Below, in pieces: positions 8,571 through 17,366 of a DNA stretch of 64,000 nucleotides. Below the pieces are notes generated by a model that saw nothing but the letters and a program-made list of their open reading frames with translations, did not search any database and had not been told where the DNA came from. The position numbers and the translations under genes were made by a program. Origin of the DNA: Anaerolineaceae bacterium (lineage in GTDB: Bacteria; Chloroflexota; Anaerolineae; Anaerolineales; Anaerolineaceae); contig PABH01000059.1 of NCBI GenBank assembly GCA_002702705.1, positions 1-64,000 of the forward strand, written 5' to 3'. The stretch's first letter is position 1; every line of letters begins with the position of its first letter.

Positions 8571-8755
8571 TAGCGGGGAGAGGATTCGAACCTCTGACCT
8601 CCGGGTTATGAGTCAAAATCCTAAATCCGTGCTGTTTGTGCGGCGGGCTCTGCAAATCAGCCAACCTGACGATCTCTGGTTCACGCTTGCCGGGCACACT
8701 ACGGTAGTTAATCGATGTTCGTATAGTAGCTAATTTATGTGGGTTCGTCAAGTAC
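8571..8755 (-). repeat. tRNA-3'-half repeat, copy B (best preserved tRNA part)
   Basis: Read on the minus strand, 8612-8571 is a correct 3' half of a tRNA with anticodon CAT: anticodon loop CTCATAA, stem strand CCCGG, variable AGGTC, T arm AGAGG-TTCGAAT-CCTCT, acceptor strand CCCCGCT and discriminator A. The matching 5' half is absent; the sequence 5' of the anticodon loop (8613 upward) cannot pair. It is instead the flank shared with the copies at 14.1 and 53.0 kb, including CTGGTTCACGCTTGCCGG and ACACTACGGTAGTTAATC. The break at the anticodon loop is where tyrosine integrases commonly recombine, so this looks like an attachment-site remnant. An open frame spans the repeat but is an artefact of the tRNA sequence. 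Confidence 0.72.
8723..8751 (-). promoter_or_regulatory. Sigma-70-like promoter inside repeat copy B
   Basis: On the minus strand TTGACG (8751-8746) and TACTAT (8728-8723) are separated by exactly 17 bp. Transcription would run through the repeat and the tRNA half into the terminator at 8537-8561, giving an RNA of roughly 180 nt. Copy E (53.1 kb) keeps a weaker version (TTGATG with an AT-rich block 17 bp downstream) and copy C keeps TTGACG. Confidence 0.55.
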
Positions 8756-9024
8756 TTATTCTTGCTAGAATTTTTTCGCGATCCGGGGAACGATGGATGA
8801 AAACACCTTGCATATTATCGAATTATGATTGCTAAAAGGGATGTTAATTTTAGATTTATTACTTGATCAACGGTACGCAACTCATTTGATCATTTCGAAA
8901 TTTGTCACTTTCCCTTGCAAGCTGAGATGACGAACAGGTTGTCCAGATATAGACCATCCAGTAAAAGACCGCCTGCAGCAGCTATTTTAAAAGAAAGCTT
9001 TAAAATTGACACGTTGGGGATTCA

Positions 9025-9208
9025 GTTCCATCACAGAGATCTTCCCTTAGCCATGCGTCTACAAATTCTATGGTCGTTGTCTCTCCGGCTCCGTTTAGCC
9101 CAAGCAGAACAAATATTTCCCCTTCGCGAATCTCGAATAAGTATCATCAACGGCGTCGTACATCCCATAAACTTTGCGCAACCGTTCAACTTGTTCGACC
9201 ATCTCCAT
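9025..9208 (-). pseudogene. Decayed N-terminus of an ABC transporter ATPase
   Basis: From an ATG at 9208 (preceded by GAGGAAAG) the minus strand reads MEMVEQVERLRKVYGMYDAV. After a one-base frameshift near the VDD codons it reads FEIREGEIFVLLGLNGAGET and TTIEFVDAWL. This is the start of an ABC-2-type ATPase up to Walker A. Besides the frameshift, the Walker A lysine is replaced by Glu (GLNGAGETT) and the rest of the gene is missing. It is the last cistron of the minus-strand SDR/flavodoxin group, so that operon once carried a transporter. Confidence 0.7.
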
Positions 9209-9243
9209 ATCTTTCCTCACTTCGGTTTTAAACTGATTTTACC

Positions 9244-9507
9244 CTAAGACAATGCTGTGCTTGAATGGTGGAAGCTTGAATTATCCAATTCATAGCTATC
9301 GGGATAACGGGTTACAGAAACCAGAGTTAAGTTGAGGGCATGAATTTTATTGAGTACACCAAACAAAGCCGCCTGATCCACAACAATCCCGCGTAGACTT
9401 GTTTCTCCGCTCCCGTCTGACTGGATCTTCAGATCACCAAACCAGTCCGACCAACGATCTGTAAGCAGTCCAGCAACCCGTATTTCATAAAACCATAACA
9501 TGTCCAT
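9244..9507 (-). CDS. Small conserved hypothetical protein
   Basis: An 87-residue protein with the pattern FYEIRVAGLLTDRWSDWFGD, then RGIVVDQAALFGVLNKIHAL and TLVSVTRY. I recognise this as a small family common in Chloroflexota and Actinobacteria (an RVxGxLDxRWxDWF opening and a VDQAALxGLL middle). It has no established function and often lies next to ABC transporters or regulators. There is no signal peptide or membrane segment. It lies 7 bp downstream of the flavodoxin gene and 36 bp upstream of the ABC ATPase remnant. Confidence 0.75.
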   Translation of the reverse strand: MDMLWFYEIRVAGLLTDRWSDWFGDLKIQSDGSGETSLRGIVVDQAALFGVLNKIHALNLTLVSVTRYPDSYELDNSSFHHSSTALS

Positions 9508-9514
9508 GGAACCC

Positions 9515-10183
9515 CTATTTCAACAAAAGCGGTTGCAAGCTCTTTGACCACTCCCGGATAGCCCCCCAGTCGCGATGGTCGCCTTCTGACCAGACTCCCG
9601 CCATCACGCTGATGCGGAACTTCAAACGGTCGCCAAAGGATGGGATTTTCTGAATATCAAGCGCTCCGGCAAATAAGCCCTCGCTGACCGGGCGAACTTT
9701 TGCACGCACCGGCCCCATCCAGGTGGCGGCCTGGTCCCGATACACTCCTTGCTTCATTGCCAGCGTCATACACACCAGAAATGCCGCAAAGGGCATGTTT
9801 GCAAGCTCCGAACGGTGAACCTCAACAAACTCGACTGCTTCCGGCAGCCACTGCCCAGCCTGGATAGCGCTGCCGGCAACCACAGCGCGGTAGGACTTCA
9901 GATCACCCACATTGGAAACTGGTAATACATCAACCGCAATACCACTTTCTGCAAGGGTTTTTCCAATTGCTTCCGCTACACCGGCCGTTGAACCGGTTCG
10001 GCTTGCATACGTTACAAGAACTTTATCAGACATAGTATTTTCTCCAAACCTGAAATCAGGCAAAGTTTCTACTGGCTGGTAAGCATCCAGCACATACAGA
10101 CCTGAACGCAGCAGTACCATGCTGCCGATCGCAATTCCGGACGCTTTGAGGAAACGTCTGCGGGATATGAGTCGTGAAGACAT
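9515..10183 (-). CDS. Tat-exported flavodoxin-domain protein
   Basis: A 222-residue protein. The N-terminus has a twin-arginine signal, SRRRFLKAS, followed by a hydrophobic stretch to about residue 33, so it should be exported folded with its cofactor. From about residue 52 it is a flavodoxin: FMN phosphate loop TYASRTGSTAGVAEAIGK, then AVVAGSAIQAGQWLPEA, resembling HemG/menaquinone-dependent protoporphyrinogen oxidase-type flavodoxins. Export of this fold is unusual. It starts 3 bp after the stop of the upstream SDR gene, so it is co-transcribed, with AGAGGTG as its ribosome site. Confidence 0.85.
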   Translation of the reverse strand: MSSRLISRRRFLKASGIAIGSMVLLRSGLYVLDAYQPVETLPDFRFGENTMSDKVLVTYASRTGSTAGVAEAIGKTLAESGIAVDVLPVSNVGDLKSYRAVVAGSAIQAGQWLPEAVEFVEVHRSELANMPFAAFLVCMTLAMKQGVYRDQAATWMGPVRAKVRPVSEGLFAGALDIQKIPSFGDRLKFRISVMAGVWSEGDHRDWGAIREWSKSLQPLLLK

Positions 10184-10185
10184 AT

Positions 10186-11064
10186 TTACACCTCTTGAGA
10201 AAACTTTTTTTGACCAACATCAGTACGCATTCGACCCATAAAACGCTTGCCAATGGCATTCAGCAAAGCAGGCGGAGTGAGGGAAAGGAAAGGAGCCATC
10301 AATTGGAAAGAAAGCACCTGGAGCTGGTTGCCCAAACCTGGCACGACCAGGGGGCGTCTGCGCCGCAGGGATTTATAGCCGGCTTCAGCCACTTGTTTTG
10401 CCGGCATCGATTTGCGGAAAATGCGTACATCCTGCATACCGTGTCGGGTGATGAAGGCGGTTTTAGTAGCACCCGGACATAGCGTGGTGACAGTTACTCC
10501 TGTTCCGGCCAGTTCCGCACCAACAGCCTGTGAAAAGCTGAGGACAAATGCTTTGGTGGCGCAGTAAACAGCATTAAGTGGGCCGGGCGCAAAAGAGCCG
10601 GTAGAACCAACATTAAGAATCTGGCCGTGCCCCTGCCGGATCATCCCAGGCAATAGGAGATGCGTAAGATGCATCAGAGCAATGCTGTTCACCTGAATCA
10701 GTTCTAAGAGCTGTTCCAGGCTGGCCTCATGGAAAGCACCATACACCTGCGTTCCGGCATTATTTACCAGGATTTCCACCTCAATCGACCGATGGGTGAG
10801 CTGGTCATAGATCACTTGCGAAGCAAGTGGATCGGCCAAGTCCTGGGCAATGACTGTCACCTGAATCTCATGTTCAGAATGAAGTTCGCCTCCCAAACGG
10901 TCGAGGCTGGCCTGGTTACGAGCAATCAGAACCAGGTCATATCCGTCTCTGGCAAACAGATGGGCCAGTTCCAACCCGATCCCACTGCTGGCACCGGTAA
11001 TCAAGGCTACCGGACGAGACACTTTTGAACTACTTTTTACGTTCCTTGTAATTTCTTTCTGCAT
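10186..11064 (-). CDS. SDR-family oxidoreductase
   Basis: A 292-residue classical SDR with TGASSGIG at residues 23-30, NNAG at 101-104 and catalytic Ser154, Tyr167 and Lys171 (YCATK). The C-terminus is long and partly hydrophobic (LSFQLMAPFLSLTPPALLN), as in DltE/YqjQ-type SDRs. A strong ribosome site AAGGAGGT precedes the ATG. It is the first gene of a minus-strand group with the Tat-flavodoxin, the small protein and the decayed ABC ATPase. Confidence 0.9.
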   Translation of the reverse strand: MQKEITRNVKSSSKVSRPVALITGASSGIGLELAHLFARDGYDLVLIARNQASLDRLGGELHSEHEIQVTVIAQDLADPLASQVIYDQLTHRSIEVEILVNNAGTQVYGAFHEASLEQLLELIQVNSIALMHLTHLLLPGMIRQGHGQILNVGSTGSFAPGPLNAVYCATKAFVLSFSQAVGAELAGTGVTVTTLCPGATKTAFITRHGMQDVRIFRKSMPAKQVAEAGYKSLRRRRPLVVPGLGNQLQVLSFQLMAPFLSLTPPALLNAIGKRFMGRMRTDVGQKKFSQEV

Positions 11065-11201
11065 TTATACCTCCTTAAGTGCGCTGTAAATGTTTGCTGG
11101 TTCGCTGTCATGGAATATGTTTGGTTTCTATACATCCAATATAGCCAAAATCACCTTCCAATTCACTGACTAAAAGAGGTGTTAAATGAATCTGGGATAA
11201 T

Positions 11202-11240
11202 AAAAAGGGTAGGTATACAAAAGTACACCTACCCTTTTTT
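11202..11240 (-). terminator. Terminator of the MalT-like regulator gene
   Basis: The long arms AAAAAGGGTAGGT and ACCTACCCTTTTT, with an inner TAC/GTA pairing around AAAA, form a strong hairpin 20 bp after the regulator's stop codon. Runs of A and T on both sides make it potentially bidirectional. Confidence 0.9.
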
Positions 11241-11260
11241 AAATCCGAATGGATTGGGAA

Positions 11261-13969
11261 CTAGTTTTGTTCCGATAATATACCCAGCTGGCGAGCGCTG
11301 GCGACCGCCTGCGTGCGGCTGTTAACACTCAGCTTCCCATAGATATTTCCGGTGTGTTTCTTCACTGCGCTTTCGGTAATGACCAGTTTTTTGGCAATCG
11401 TACGGTTCGAGTCACCGGCAGCGATCAGGTGAAGCACTTCTATCTCTCTTCCTGTCAGCGGCTCTACCAAACCAGATACGCTCCCTGAAGGACCAGGAGG
11501 CTCAAACTGTTCAACGTTTCTACCACCCACAGCATTACTGAGCTTATCCACGTAATAAGCCCTCCGTTGGTTGGTCTCAAGAAACTGGTGATGGCTTAAC
11601 ATCGCCAGCAGTTGATGCATTGGCTTACCAAACTTCAAAAATACTTGCACAAACCCTTCTGGTTCAGCCAGATCAAGGGCCTTAATAAAGAAAGACAGCG
11701 CCGTGTCTCTGTCTTTCTGCTCGTTCCACACATAGGCTTGCAAAGCCAGAGCCTCAATTAGCGCAGGCTTTCGCTCGCTTACCTCTAGTTCTTCAACCAG
11801 TGGGGATAAAATTTTCTGGGACTCGTTTGGCCTTGACTGCGCCAAGCGCAAGTTTGCAAGCAGCAGTAGTTCGTAATCGCGCAGTTCAACCCATCGGCTG
11901 GTCCCGGGTTGCAGCGCTTCCAACAATCGATCTGCAGATGTAAATTCACCAGCTTCGATGAATAACCGAATTTCCCATAAGTCAACCAACCGTGCCAGGT
12001 TCATCAGTACGGCATGGTTAGATTTGAGCTCTTTAGCTACGCGTAACGTTTCCAAAGCGCCTATAAGGTCTCCCTGTGCTGTTTGAAGTTGAATCAGTGC
12101 AAGCAAACTGTGTAACCGATCGGTTGGCATGGGCCAATTTTGCATGCGAGCCGTCACACCCTCTAATCGCCGCTGGGCTTCGTCCAGTTCATTTTGTTCG
12201 ATCAGCACTTCAATCAGCGGAGTCTCGAGTTTGGCGAGTGAACCAAAACCGGCTGCTTCATACGCGTCCAACCGACGCAAGGCTTGGTGGCAAATTTGAA
12301 CCACCTCACGCAGACTGCCCTGCGCCCGCCGGACAAGGGCAACTCCGGTCACCCCTGTAACCCAGACGATCAGGTTATCGTGCGCTTCTCCCATCTGGGC
12401 TTGGCGCTGAAACGCCTCTACCGCTTTTTCGAACTGCCCGCGTCCACGGTACGCTGCCCCAATCGTATACGGAAGCAGCCAGCGCACATGCACGCTCCGC
12501 TCGGGTAACAAACCTTCGGCGCGCTCGGCCAGCTGAAGGGCGATGTCATCTTCTCCCGCCATCATCGCAAAGAAGGCACGGATGGCAGCAGTAAAACCAA
12601 CAAGCTCGCAGGTTTCGGGTGTGTCACATTTTGACCCAGTGTAGGATTCAGCCAGTTTCAGGATCGGCTCAACTAGGCGGTATTCACCTGCGAGCGTGAG
12701 CGCCCAGACTTTGGCGATGATGATCTGCGGGTGCCGCACAATCACCTCATCAGGCAGCGCATCTGTCCAACTTAAGAAGGTCGCCAGCTCGCCGCGTGTC
12801 ATCATCTGGCTGCCATATTGCTCAAACAGGCGTGCCGCCGATTCAAAATCTCGGACAGCCAAAACATGGTTGACTGCCTCAGCAACAAACCCATTTTGTT
12901 CATACCAGGACGCGGCTCGCTGGTGGAGGGCTACAACGGCTTCTTGCGGAAAATCAGACTGAAGGCGTGCACGGAGCAGATCGGCAAACAACTGGTGATA
13001 TCGGAACCAGAGTCTCTCATCATCTAATGGCAGAACAAACAGGTTTTCTCGATAGAGGTTCTCAAGCATAATTTTTCCATCTTGCCTACCCATCACCGCA
13101 TCACACAAACCACCCGACAACCGATCCAAAATAGAAGTTTTTAACAGGAAAGATTGAATTTCTTCCGCCTGGTGCAGTAAGATCTCTTCGACCAGGTATT
13201 CTGCCACGTAAACGTTGCTGCCGGTAAAGGCTTTTACGAAACTGGACGGATTATTGCGGCCTTGCATCGAGAGCGCTGCCAGCTGCATACCAGCAACCCA
13301 GCCCTCAGTTCGCGCTGTCAGGCTTGCGACCTCTTGATCCGACAGCGGTAAATTCATAGTGCGGTTAAGAAAAGCTTCCGCTTCATCCTGGCGAAAACGC
13401 AAATCTTGAACACGCACTTCAACCAACTGGTTACGAGCACGAAAACGCGCCAGTGGCCAGGGTGGGTCAACCCGTGTGGAAATCACAACGTGAAGATTTC
13501 CAGGTGCATGTTCGAGTAAATATGTAAATGATTTATGAATCATTTCGTTCTGAACTGTATGGAAATCATCCAGAATGAGTACCAGGCTGCGGCTGAACAC
13601 GGCTAGATCATTAATAAGTATTCCCGGTACTACCTCAACGGGCAGCTGCTGGGCAGTTTGGAGCAGGGATAGTGCCGCGTCCCCAATCCTCTCACCATTG
13701 GTACGGCATGCCGCGATCAAATACGTCCAAAACCGGACCGGATCATTATCCCCTTCATCAAGAGATAACCAGGCAACTTTTTGATCCAACCGCACAGCCA
13801 ACTCACTCAGCAGAGTCGTTTTACCAAATCCAGCCGGACCAGACAACAAGATAAAACAACCAGGTTGGCTTAATCCTGCAGCAAGTTTTTTGACTAGGCG
13901 TGAACGGGGGACAGCATTTGATCGTACGGGGGGTATGAAAAGTTTTGTAGTGAGAACAGGAATCGACAT
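11261..13969 (-). CDS. MalT-like LuxR-family ATP-dependent regulator
   Basis: A signal-transduction ATPase of the MalT (STAND) type with about 902 residues. The N-terminal NTPase has Walker A GPAGFGKT at 44-51 and Walker B LVLILDD at about 129-135. A long TPR-like helical sensor follows, and the last 65 residues are a LuxR HTH (LTGREIEVLHLIAAGDSNRT). I start at 13969 because MSIPVLTTKLFIPPV is the standard family N-terminus; a longer frame to 14053 exists. A TATAAT lies 10 bases upstream of this ATG, so the mRNA may have almost no leader. The target is unknown; the SDR/flavodoxin group downstream on the same strand is a candidate. Confidence 0.93.
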   Translation of the reverse strand: MSIPVLTTKLFIPPVRSNAVPRSRLVKKLAAGLSQPGCFILLSGPAGFGKTTLLSELAVRLDQKVAWLSLDEGDNDPVRFWTYLIAACRTNGERIGDAALSLLQTAQQLPVEVVPGILINDLAVFSRSLVLILDDFHTVQNEMIHKSFTYLLEHAPGNLHVVISTRVDPPWPLARFRARNQLVEVRVQDLRFRQDEAEAFLNRTMNLPLSDQEVASLTARTEGWVAGMQLAALSMQGRNNPSSFVKAFTGSNVYVAEYLVEEILLHQAEEIQSFLLKTSILDRLSGGLCDAVMGRQDGKIMLENLYRENLFVLPLDDERLWFRYHQLFADLLRARLQSDFPQEAVVALHQRAASWYEQNGFVAEAVNHVLAVRDFESAARLFEQYGSQMMTRGELATFLSWTDALPDEVIVRHPQIIIAKVWALTLAGEYRLVEPILKLAESYTGSKCDTPETCELVGFTAAIRAFFAMMAGEDDIALQLAERAEGLLPERSVHVRWLLPYTIGAAYRGRGQFEKAVEAFQRQAQMGEAHDNLIVWVTGVTGVALVRRAQGSLREVVQICHQALRRLDAYEAAGFGSLAKLETPLIEVLIEQNELDEAQRRLEGVTARMQNWPMPTDRLHSLLALIQLQTAQGDLIGALETLRVAKELKSNHAVLMNLARLVDLWEIRLFIEAGEFTSADRLLEALQPGTSRWVELRDYELLLLANLRLAQSRPNESQKILSPLVEELEVSERKPALIEALALQAYVWNEQKDRDTALSFFIKALDLAEPEGFVQVFLKFGKPMHQLLAMLSHHQFLETNQRRAYYVDKLSNAVGGRNVEQFEPPGPSGSVSGLVEPLTGREIEVLHLIAAGDSNRTIAKKLVITESAVKKHTGNIYGKLSVNSRTQAVASARQLGILSEQN

Positions 13970-13979
13970 CTTAAAGTAC

Positions 13980-13985
13980 ATTATA
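13980..13985 (-). promoter_or_regulatory. -10 element of the MalT-like regulator
   Basis: A consensus TATAAT on the minus strand, ending 10 nt before the chosen ATG. No good -35 is present 16-18 bp upstream. Confidence 0.45.
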
Positions 13986-14112
13986 CAATGGTTAAATAGC
14001 CCTGGGAATTGCCCGAATTGCTTTAAAATCAATCTTTTGAAAGAAAAGAACATTGCTCAAAAAAGAGTGGTTAAACATAAAACCAGAGCCCGACGAAGCC
14101 TGGTTTGTCTCT

Positions 14113-14504
14113 AGTAGCGGGAAGAGGATTCGATACCTACAGGCACTTATTTACGACCTCCGGGGTTATTACAAGTCAAAAACCTGAATTCGTACCGTTT
14201 GTTCAGCGAGTTCTGTAAACCTTCTGCAGAGTTAATGTCAGCCAGCCTTACGATCTCTGGTTTACGCTTACCTGACACGCTGCAGTAGCTAATCAAAGTC
14301 CGTTTAGGAACTTTTTTTATGTGGGTTCGTCAAGTCTTTTTTTATTTACTAACGCAATAATTTTCAATACGATTTGGCCAAATTAATATTGTCCTGGGAA
14401 ATACCCCACCTAGATAATGGTAAAAAGTTTCTTGATTTCCGTTAAAGTTCCCCATTAGTTAGTGTTTCACAATCTTTATAATCCTGCACCAGGTAAAGGA
14501 TTAA
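14113..14504 (-). repeat. tRNA-half/att-like repeat, copy C (long form)
   Basis: The repeat starts with TAGCGGGAAGAGGATTCGAT (a decayed T arm and acceptor) and GACCTCCGGGGTTATTACAA (a decayed anticodon arm). It continues through GTTCAGCGAGTTCTGTAAACC, AGCCAGCCTTACGATCTCTGG and GGGTTCGTCAAGTCTTTTTT to CACAATCTTTATAATCCTGC and AGGTAAAGGAT. Each of these blocks recurs in the same order and orientation in copy E at 52940-53338. It lies between the MalT-like regulator and the left end of the glycan cluster, in a 515-bp gap with no gene. (Two blocks are quoted with one base trimmed from the reading length where needed.). Confidence 0.72.
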
Positions 14505-14568
14505 TATATTTGGAAGTTCATTTAGGACCTACCCACTACGATGAACCAGGTATTTTCAGTTAATAAGT

Positions 14569-15840
14569 TCACGCCGCGTCGGCGCGATTCGGCGTAGGTT
14601 CCGGCGCAAAAGGTTTATGGTTAGCCGGATTTAACTCCATACCATCTTTAGTTAATAGTTCACGCAGCGAGTTGATGTTAACTTTGTGAATATCCAAACA
14701 CCCTTCTTCAAGTGCTAACGCAACGGCAGTCCCAGCAGCCTGTCCCATTGCACATACGGTGGGGATCATACGGTAACTAGATAAAGCGACCTGATCACCA
14801 CTGATGGGTTTCCCTGCCACCAGTAAATTAGAAAACCCCTGAGGAATCATCGCCCGGAAGGGGATGGAGTATGGTTGTACAGCCTGTCGCCACCCAGCAT
14901 GCCCCGGCTTGGACAGGGAATGAAAATCAATTTGGGCAGTCGCCACGGCCACCCCATCCGGGAAGTCCTTAGATATCTCTCCCAGAATATCTTCTTGCGT
15001 AAGGCAATACTCTCCGAGGATACGGCGCCCTTCGCGAATCCCAATTTTCTGACCTGAAAAAATTAAAGCATACGTCGGGTAGAGAGTCTGGACATAGTAA
15101 TTAATTCGGACCAATTGTCGCCTTGCTTCCTGCTCGGCTTGACTTAAGCTTAGTGGATTTGTGGGATCATGCCCCATGATTTTGGTCATATTGGCATAAC
15201 GTCGGTTATCCGCCAAACGAACCGGACCTCTCAAGCCAGGCAAATCCTCCACAGAGTTAATTGGTTCATATCCCGGCGGTAGATAGTTTTTTCGTTTGAT
15301 ACCAGTATCATAAAACATTGCTGTTAAAGACATATGCAAGGTGCGTCCATTTTCTGGATTTCCCGAATCAAAATCTGCCCCAGCCAGAAAAGCGCCATCA
15401 CCTTCGCCAGTGGTATCAATATAGTATTTTGCTTTTAACCGCATTTGATAACTGCCGGACACCGCCACCACTTCTTTTATCCATCCATTTTTCGCGATGA
15501 CATCAATTACACTTGTATGAAACATGGTGTACACCCCAGCCTCATCCACCAGGGTCTGCCAAATCAACTTCAGATACTCTCCCTTAAAAAAGCGGCCTTC
15601 CAGGGCGTCAAACTGAGTGAGTTCGCTCACCAGATGGGAGAATATATTCCCCATTCCCTCCAGATTGGCATAAAATTCATTAACCCCGCCCGCGGTGGAT
15701 ACACCACCAAAGCAGTTCCCTTCTTCCAATACCAAAACTTTAAAGCCTCTTCTGGCTGCAGCCACCGCAGCAGAACTACCGGCTGTGCCGGCACCCATTA
15801 CAATCACATCGGGCTCAAAAGGAATCTGAATTGTTTTCAT
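14569..15840 (-). CDS. FAD-dependent oxidoreductase (PF12831-type)
   Basis: A protein of about 423 residues with an N-terminal FAD-binding motif PDVIVMGAGTAGSSAAVAAA (GxGxxG at about 16-21) and the glutamate of the ribose contact in VLVLEEGNCFGG. The latter is typical of the FAD_oxidored group, often found as the last gene of sugar loci. A second conserved block, FSNLLVAGKPISG, is near the C-terminus. The start is placed at 15840 (MKTIQIPF) after AAGGAAC; the longer frame overlaps the upstream phosphorylase gene. It could oxidise a sugar or a sugar acid released by the locus; the reaction is unknown. Confidence 0.85.
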   Translation of the reverse strand: MKTIQIPFEPDVIVMGAGTAGSSAAVAAARRGFKVLVLEEGNCFGGVSTAGGVNEFYANLEGMGNIFSHLVSELTQFDALEGRFFKGEYLKLIWQTLVDEAGVYTMFHTSVIDVIAKNGWIKEVVAVSGSYQMRLKAKYYIDTTGEGDGAFLAGADFDSGNPENGRTLHMSLTAMFYDTGIKRKNYLPPGYEPINSVEDLPGLRGPVRLADNRRYANMTKIMGHDPTNPLSLSQAEQEARRQLVRINYYVQTLYPTYALIFSGQKIGIREGRRILGEYCLTQEDILGEISKDFPDGVAVATAQIDFHSLSKPGHAGWRQAVQPYSIPFRAMIPQGFSNLLVAGKPISGDQVALSSYRMIPTVCAMGQAAGTAVALALEEGCLDIHKVNINSLRELLTKDGMELNPANHKPFAPEPTPNRADAA

Positions 15841-15850
15841 ATAAGTTCCT

Positions 15851-17320
15851 TTAAGGTCTGAACCGCTGGCTGGATTGATCTCTATCAGAAAATTCAATTT
15901 CCGTGTGTTTTGTGGTTAAGTTAACACTTAACCGCGCGTAGTGTTCCTCATGCTGCCACTGTAATTGAATCCGAGAGGGGTCAGTTTCTTCCACACGAAA
16001 CGCTCCCTGAAAAGCAGGGTGGCGGTTACGAAACTCGATTAATTTTAATAAACGCTGGACAACAGGCTGCTTCACGGCTCGTTTTATTTCATCATCACGA
16101 TAATTGTGGCGGTTAATTGCACGGTTTTCGCCCGTTTCGGCTATTGCCTCCTGATCATTTTCTCCCGCCAAAAGGCCCACATAATACACCTGTGGAATAC
16201 CCGGAGCAAAAAATTGAATAGCCCGCGCGGTGAGATAAGTATCATCATTACATTCTAAAGCGGAATAATAAGTACAATTAATTTGATGAGCATCAAATCC
16301 GCCATCCAGTGTATTCTGCAGGGAAAAAATGCGGCTGACATTCCCCCCTTGGCGGATACAGTGCTCAACCACCTGGCGCGCTCGCGAAACAGGAACAATG
16401 TCATTAATATCTGGCTGCACCGGAATACCGTCATGGCAATCCAGCATGGTGATTTGATTCCGGGGGCATGTTCGTAAATGCTCTTGCAAAGTCAGACTAG
16501 AACGATTCAGTAAAGTATCCAGAATCAACAAAGGCAGCACAAAATTGTAAACTGTAAAACCGTGTGCCGCCAATTCTTTTTGAAGGGCATAACGGGCATG
16601 CACTTCCGGCAGTAAGTGAATCTGATAGCGGTCTGCTTCCTCTCTTATCCAATCCAAAAACTGATAAATTTCCGGTTCAACAAAAAAACAATCTGAGCCA
16701 GCCTTTTTGGTAATAAAGGCAATCGCGTCCAATCTTAACACGCTGACCCGTTGTTGCTGCATAAAAGCCAATACTTTTTGGAAAAACTGACGCGTGATCG
16801 GAGAATTCACATCCAAATCAATTTGTTCCGACCAATCCGCTTTTCCGAAGGTTGCCCAAACTGTTTCCTCTTTCCCCGTCTTTTGAATAACTACCGTTTC
16901 AAAACAATGATTGGGACGTCGCAAGAAAATTTTTGAGAATTGCTCATCATCTACTATCCCATCTTTCCAAACCTTATCCAGCGTGAGGAACATATCCGCG
17001 TATTGAGAATCACGGCCTTCACGATTAAAATCCAAAAAATATTCCGAATGTCTGGAAATATGGTTAACCATTACATCCAAAAGCACATCATATTTTTTGC
17101 CTAATTGTTGGATATCCACCCAACTTCCAAATTTTGGATCAATTTCAAAATAAGTGACCGGCGCGAAACCCCGATCGCCCGTGGAAGGATAGGGTGGCAA
17201 AATATGAATCCCGCTAAAGGCAGCAGGGAAATACCTTTCCAAAATACAGTTTAGCGCCTGCAGAGATCCTCCCAGCGAATCGGGATAAGTGATCAATTGA
17301 ACTTCATTACGGATGGTCAT
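15851..17320 (-). CDS. GH13_18 glycoside phosphorylase (sucrose phosphorylase-like)
   Basis: 489 residues, close to bifidobacterial sucrose phosphorylase in length and order of blocks (VQLITYPDSLGG, GSWVDIQQLGKKYDVLLDVM, INRHNYRDDEI). The catalytic nucleophile is Asp198 (VLRLDAI), the acid/base Glu239 (LPEVHARY) and the transition-state Asp297 after His296 (MLDCHDGI), all present. These enzymes split a glucoside with phosphate to alpha-glucose-1-phosphate. The subfamily also includes glucosylglycerate and sucrose-6-phosphate phosphorylases, and the substrate loops here differ from the bifidobacterial enzyme, so the acceptor is uncertain. There is no signal peptide. It lies 10 bp upstream of the FAD oxidoreductase. 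Confidence 0.88.
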   Translation of the reverse strand: MTIRNEVQLITYPDSLGGSLQALNCILERYFPAAFSGIHILPPYPSTGDRGFAPVTYFEIDPKFGSWVDIQQLGKKYDVLLDVMVNHISRHSEYFLDFNREGRDSQYADMFLTLDKVWKDGIVDDEQFSKIFLRRPNHCFETVVIQKTGKEETVWATFGKADWSEQIDLDVNSPITRQFFQKVLAFMQQQRVSVLRLDAIAFITKKAGSDCFFVEPEIYQFLDWIREEADRYQIHLLPEVHARYALQKELAAHGFTVYNFVLPLLILDTLLNRSSLTLQEHLRTCPRNQITMLDCHDGIPVQPDINDIVPVSRARQVVEHCIRQGGNVSRIFSLQNTLDGGFDAHQINCTYYSALECNDDTYLTARAIQFFAPGIPQVYYVGLLAGENDQEAIAETGENRAINRHNYRDDEIKRAVKQPVVQRLLKLIEFRNRHPAFQGAFRVEETDPSRIQLQWQHEEHYARLSVNLTTKHTEIEFSDRDQSSQRFRP

Positions 17321-17366
17321 TTAAGAAAAGTCTTCCTTTCATATACTCGCTGATATCATCAAAAAT

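Noticed and set aside
8571-8612. An intact tRNA-Met gene
   Set aside because: No sequence within reach pairs with the acceptor strand CCCCGCT or the anticodon stem strand CCCGG, so the 5' half is absent.
8548-8751. A 67-codon minus-strand open frame ending NPEVRGSNPLPAT
   Set aside because: This peptide is the well-known false translation of a tRNA 3' half; the frame lies over repeat copy B.
8915-9247. A 110-codon plus-strand open frame
   Set aside because: It is antisense to the recognisable ABC ATPase remnant and has no ribosome site or family resemblance.
11202-11240. Direct and inverted repeats considered as a regulator binding site
   Set aside because: The position right after the stop codon with T-runs fits a terminator much better.
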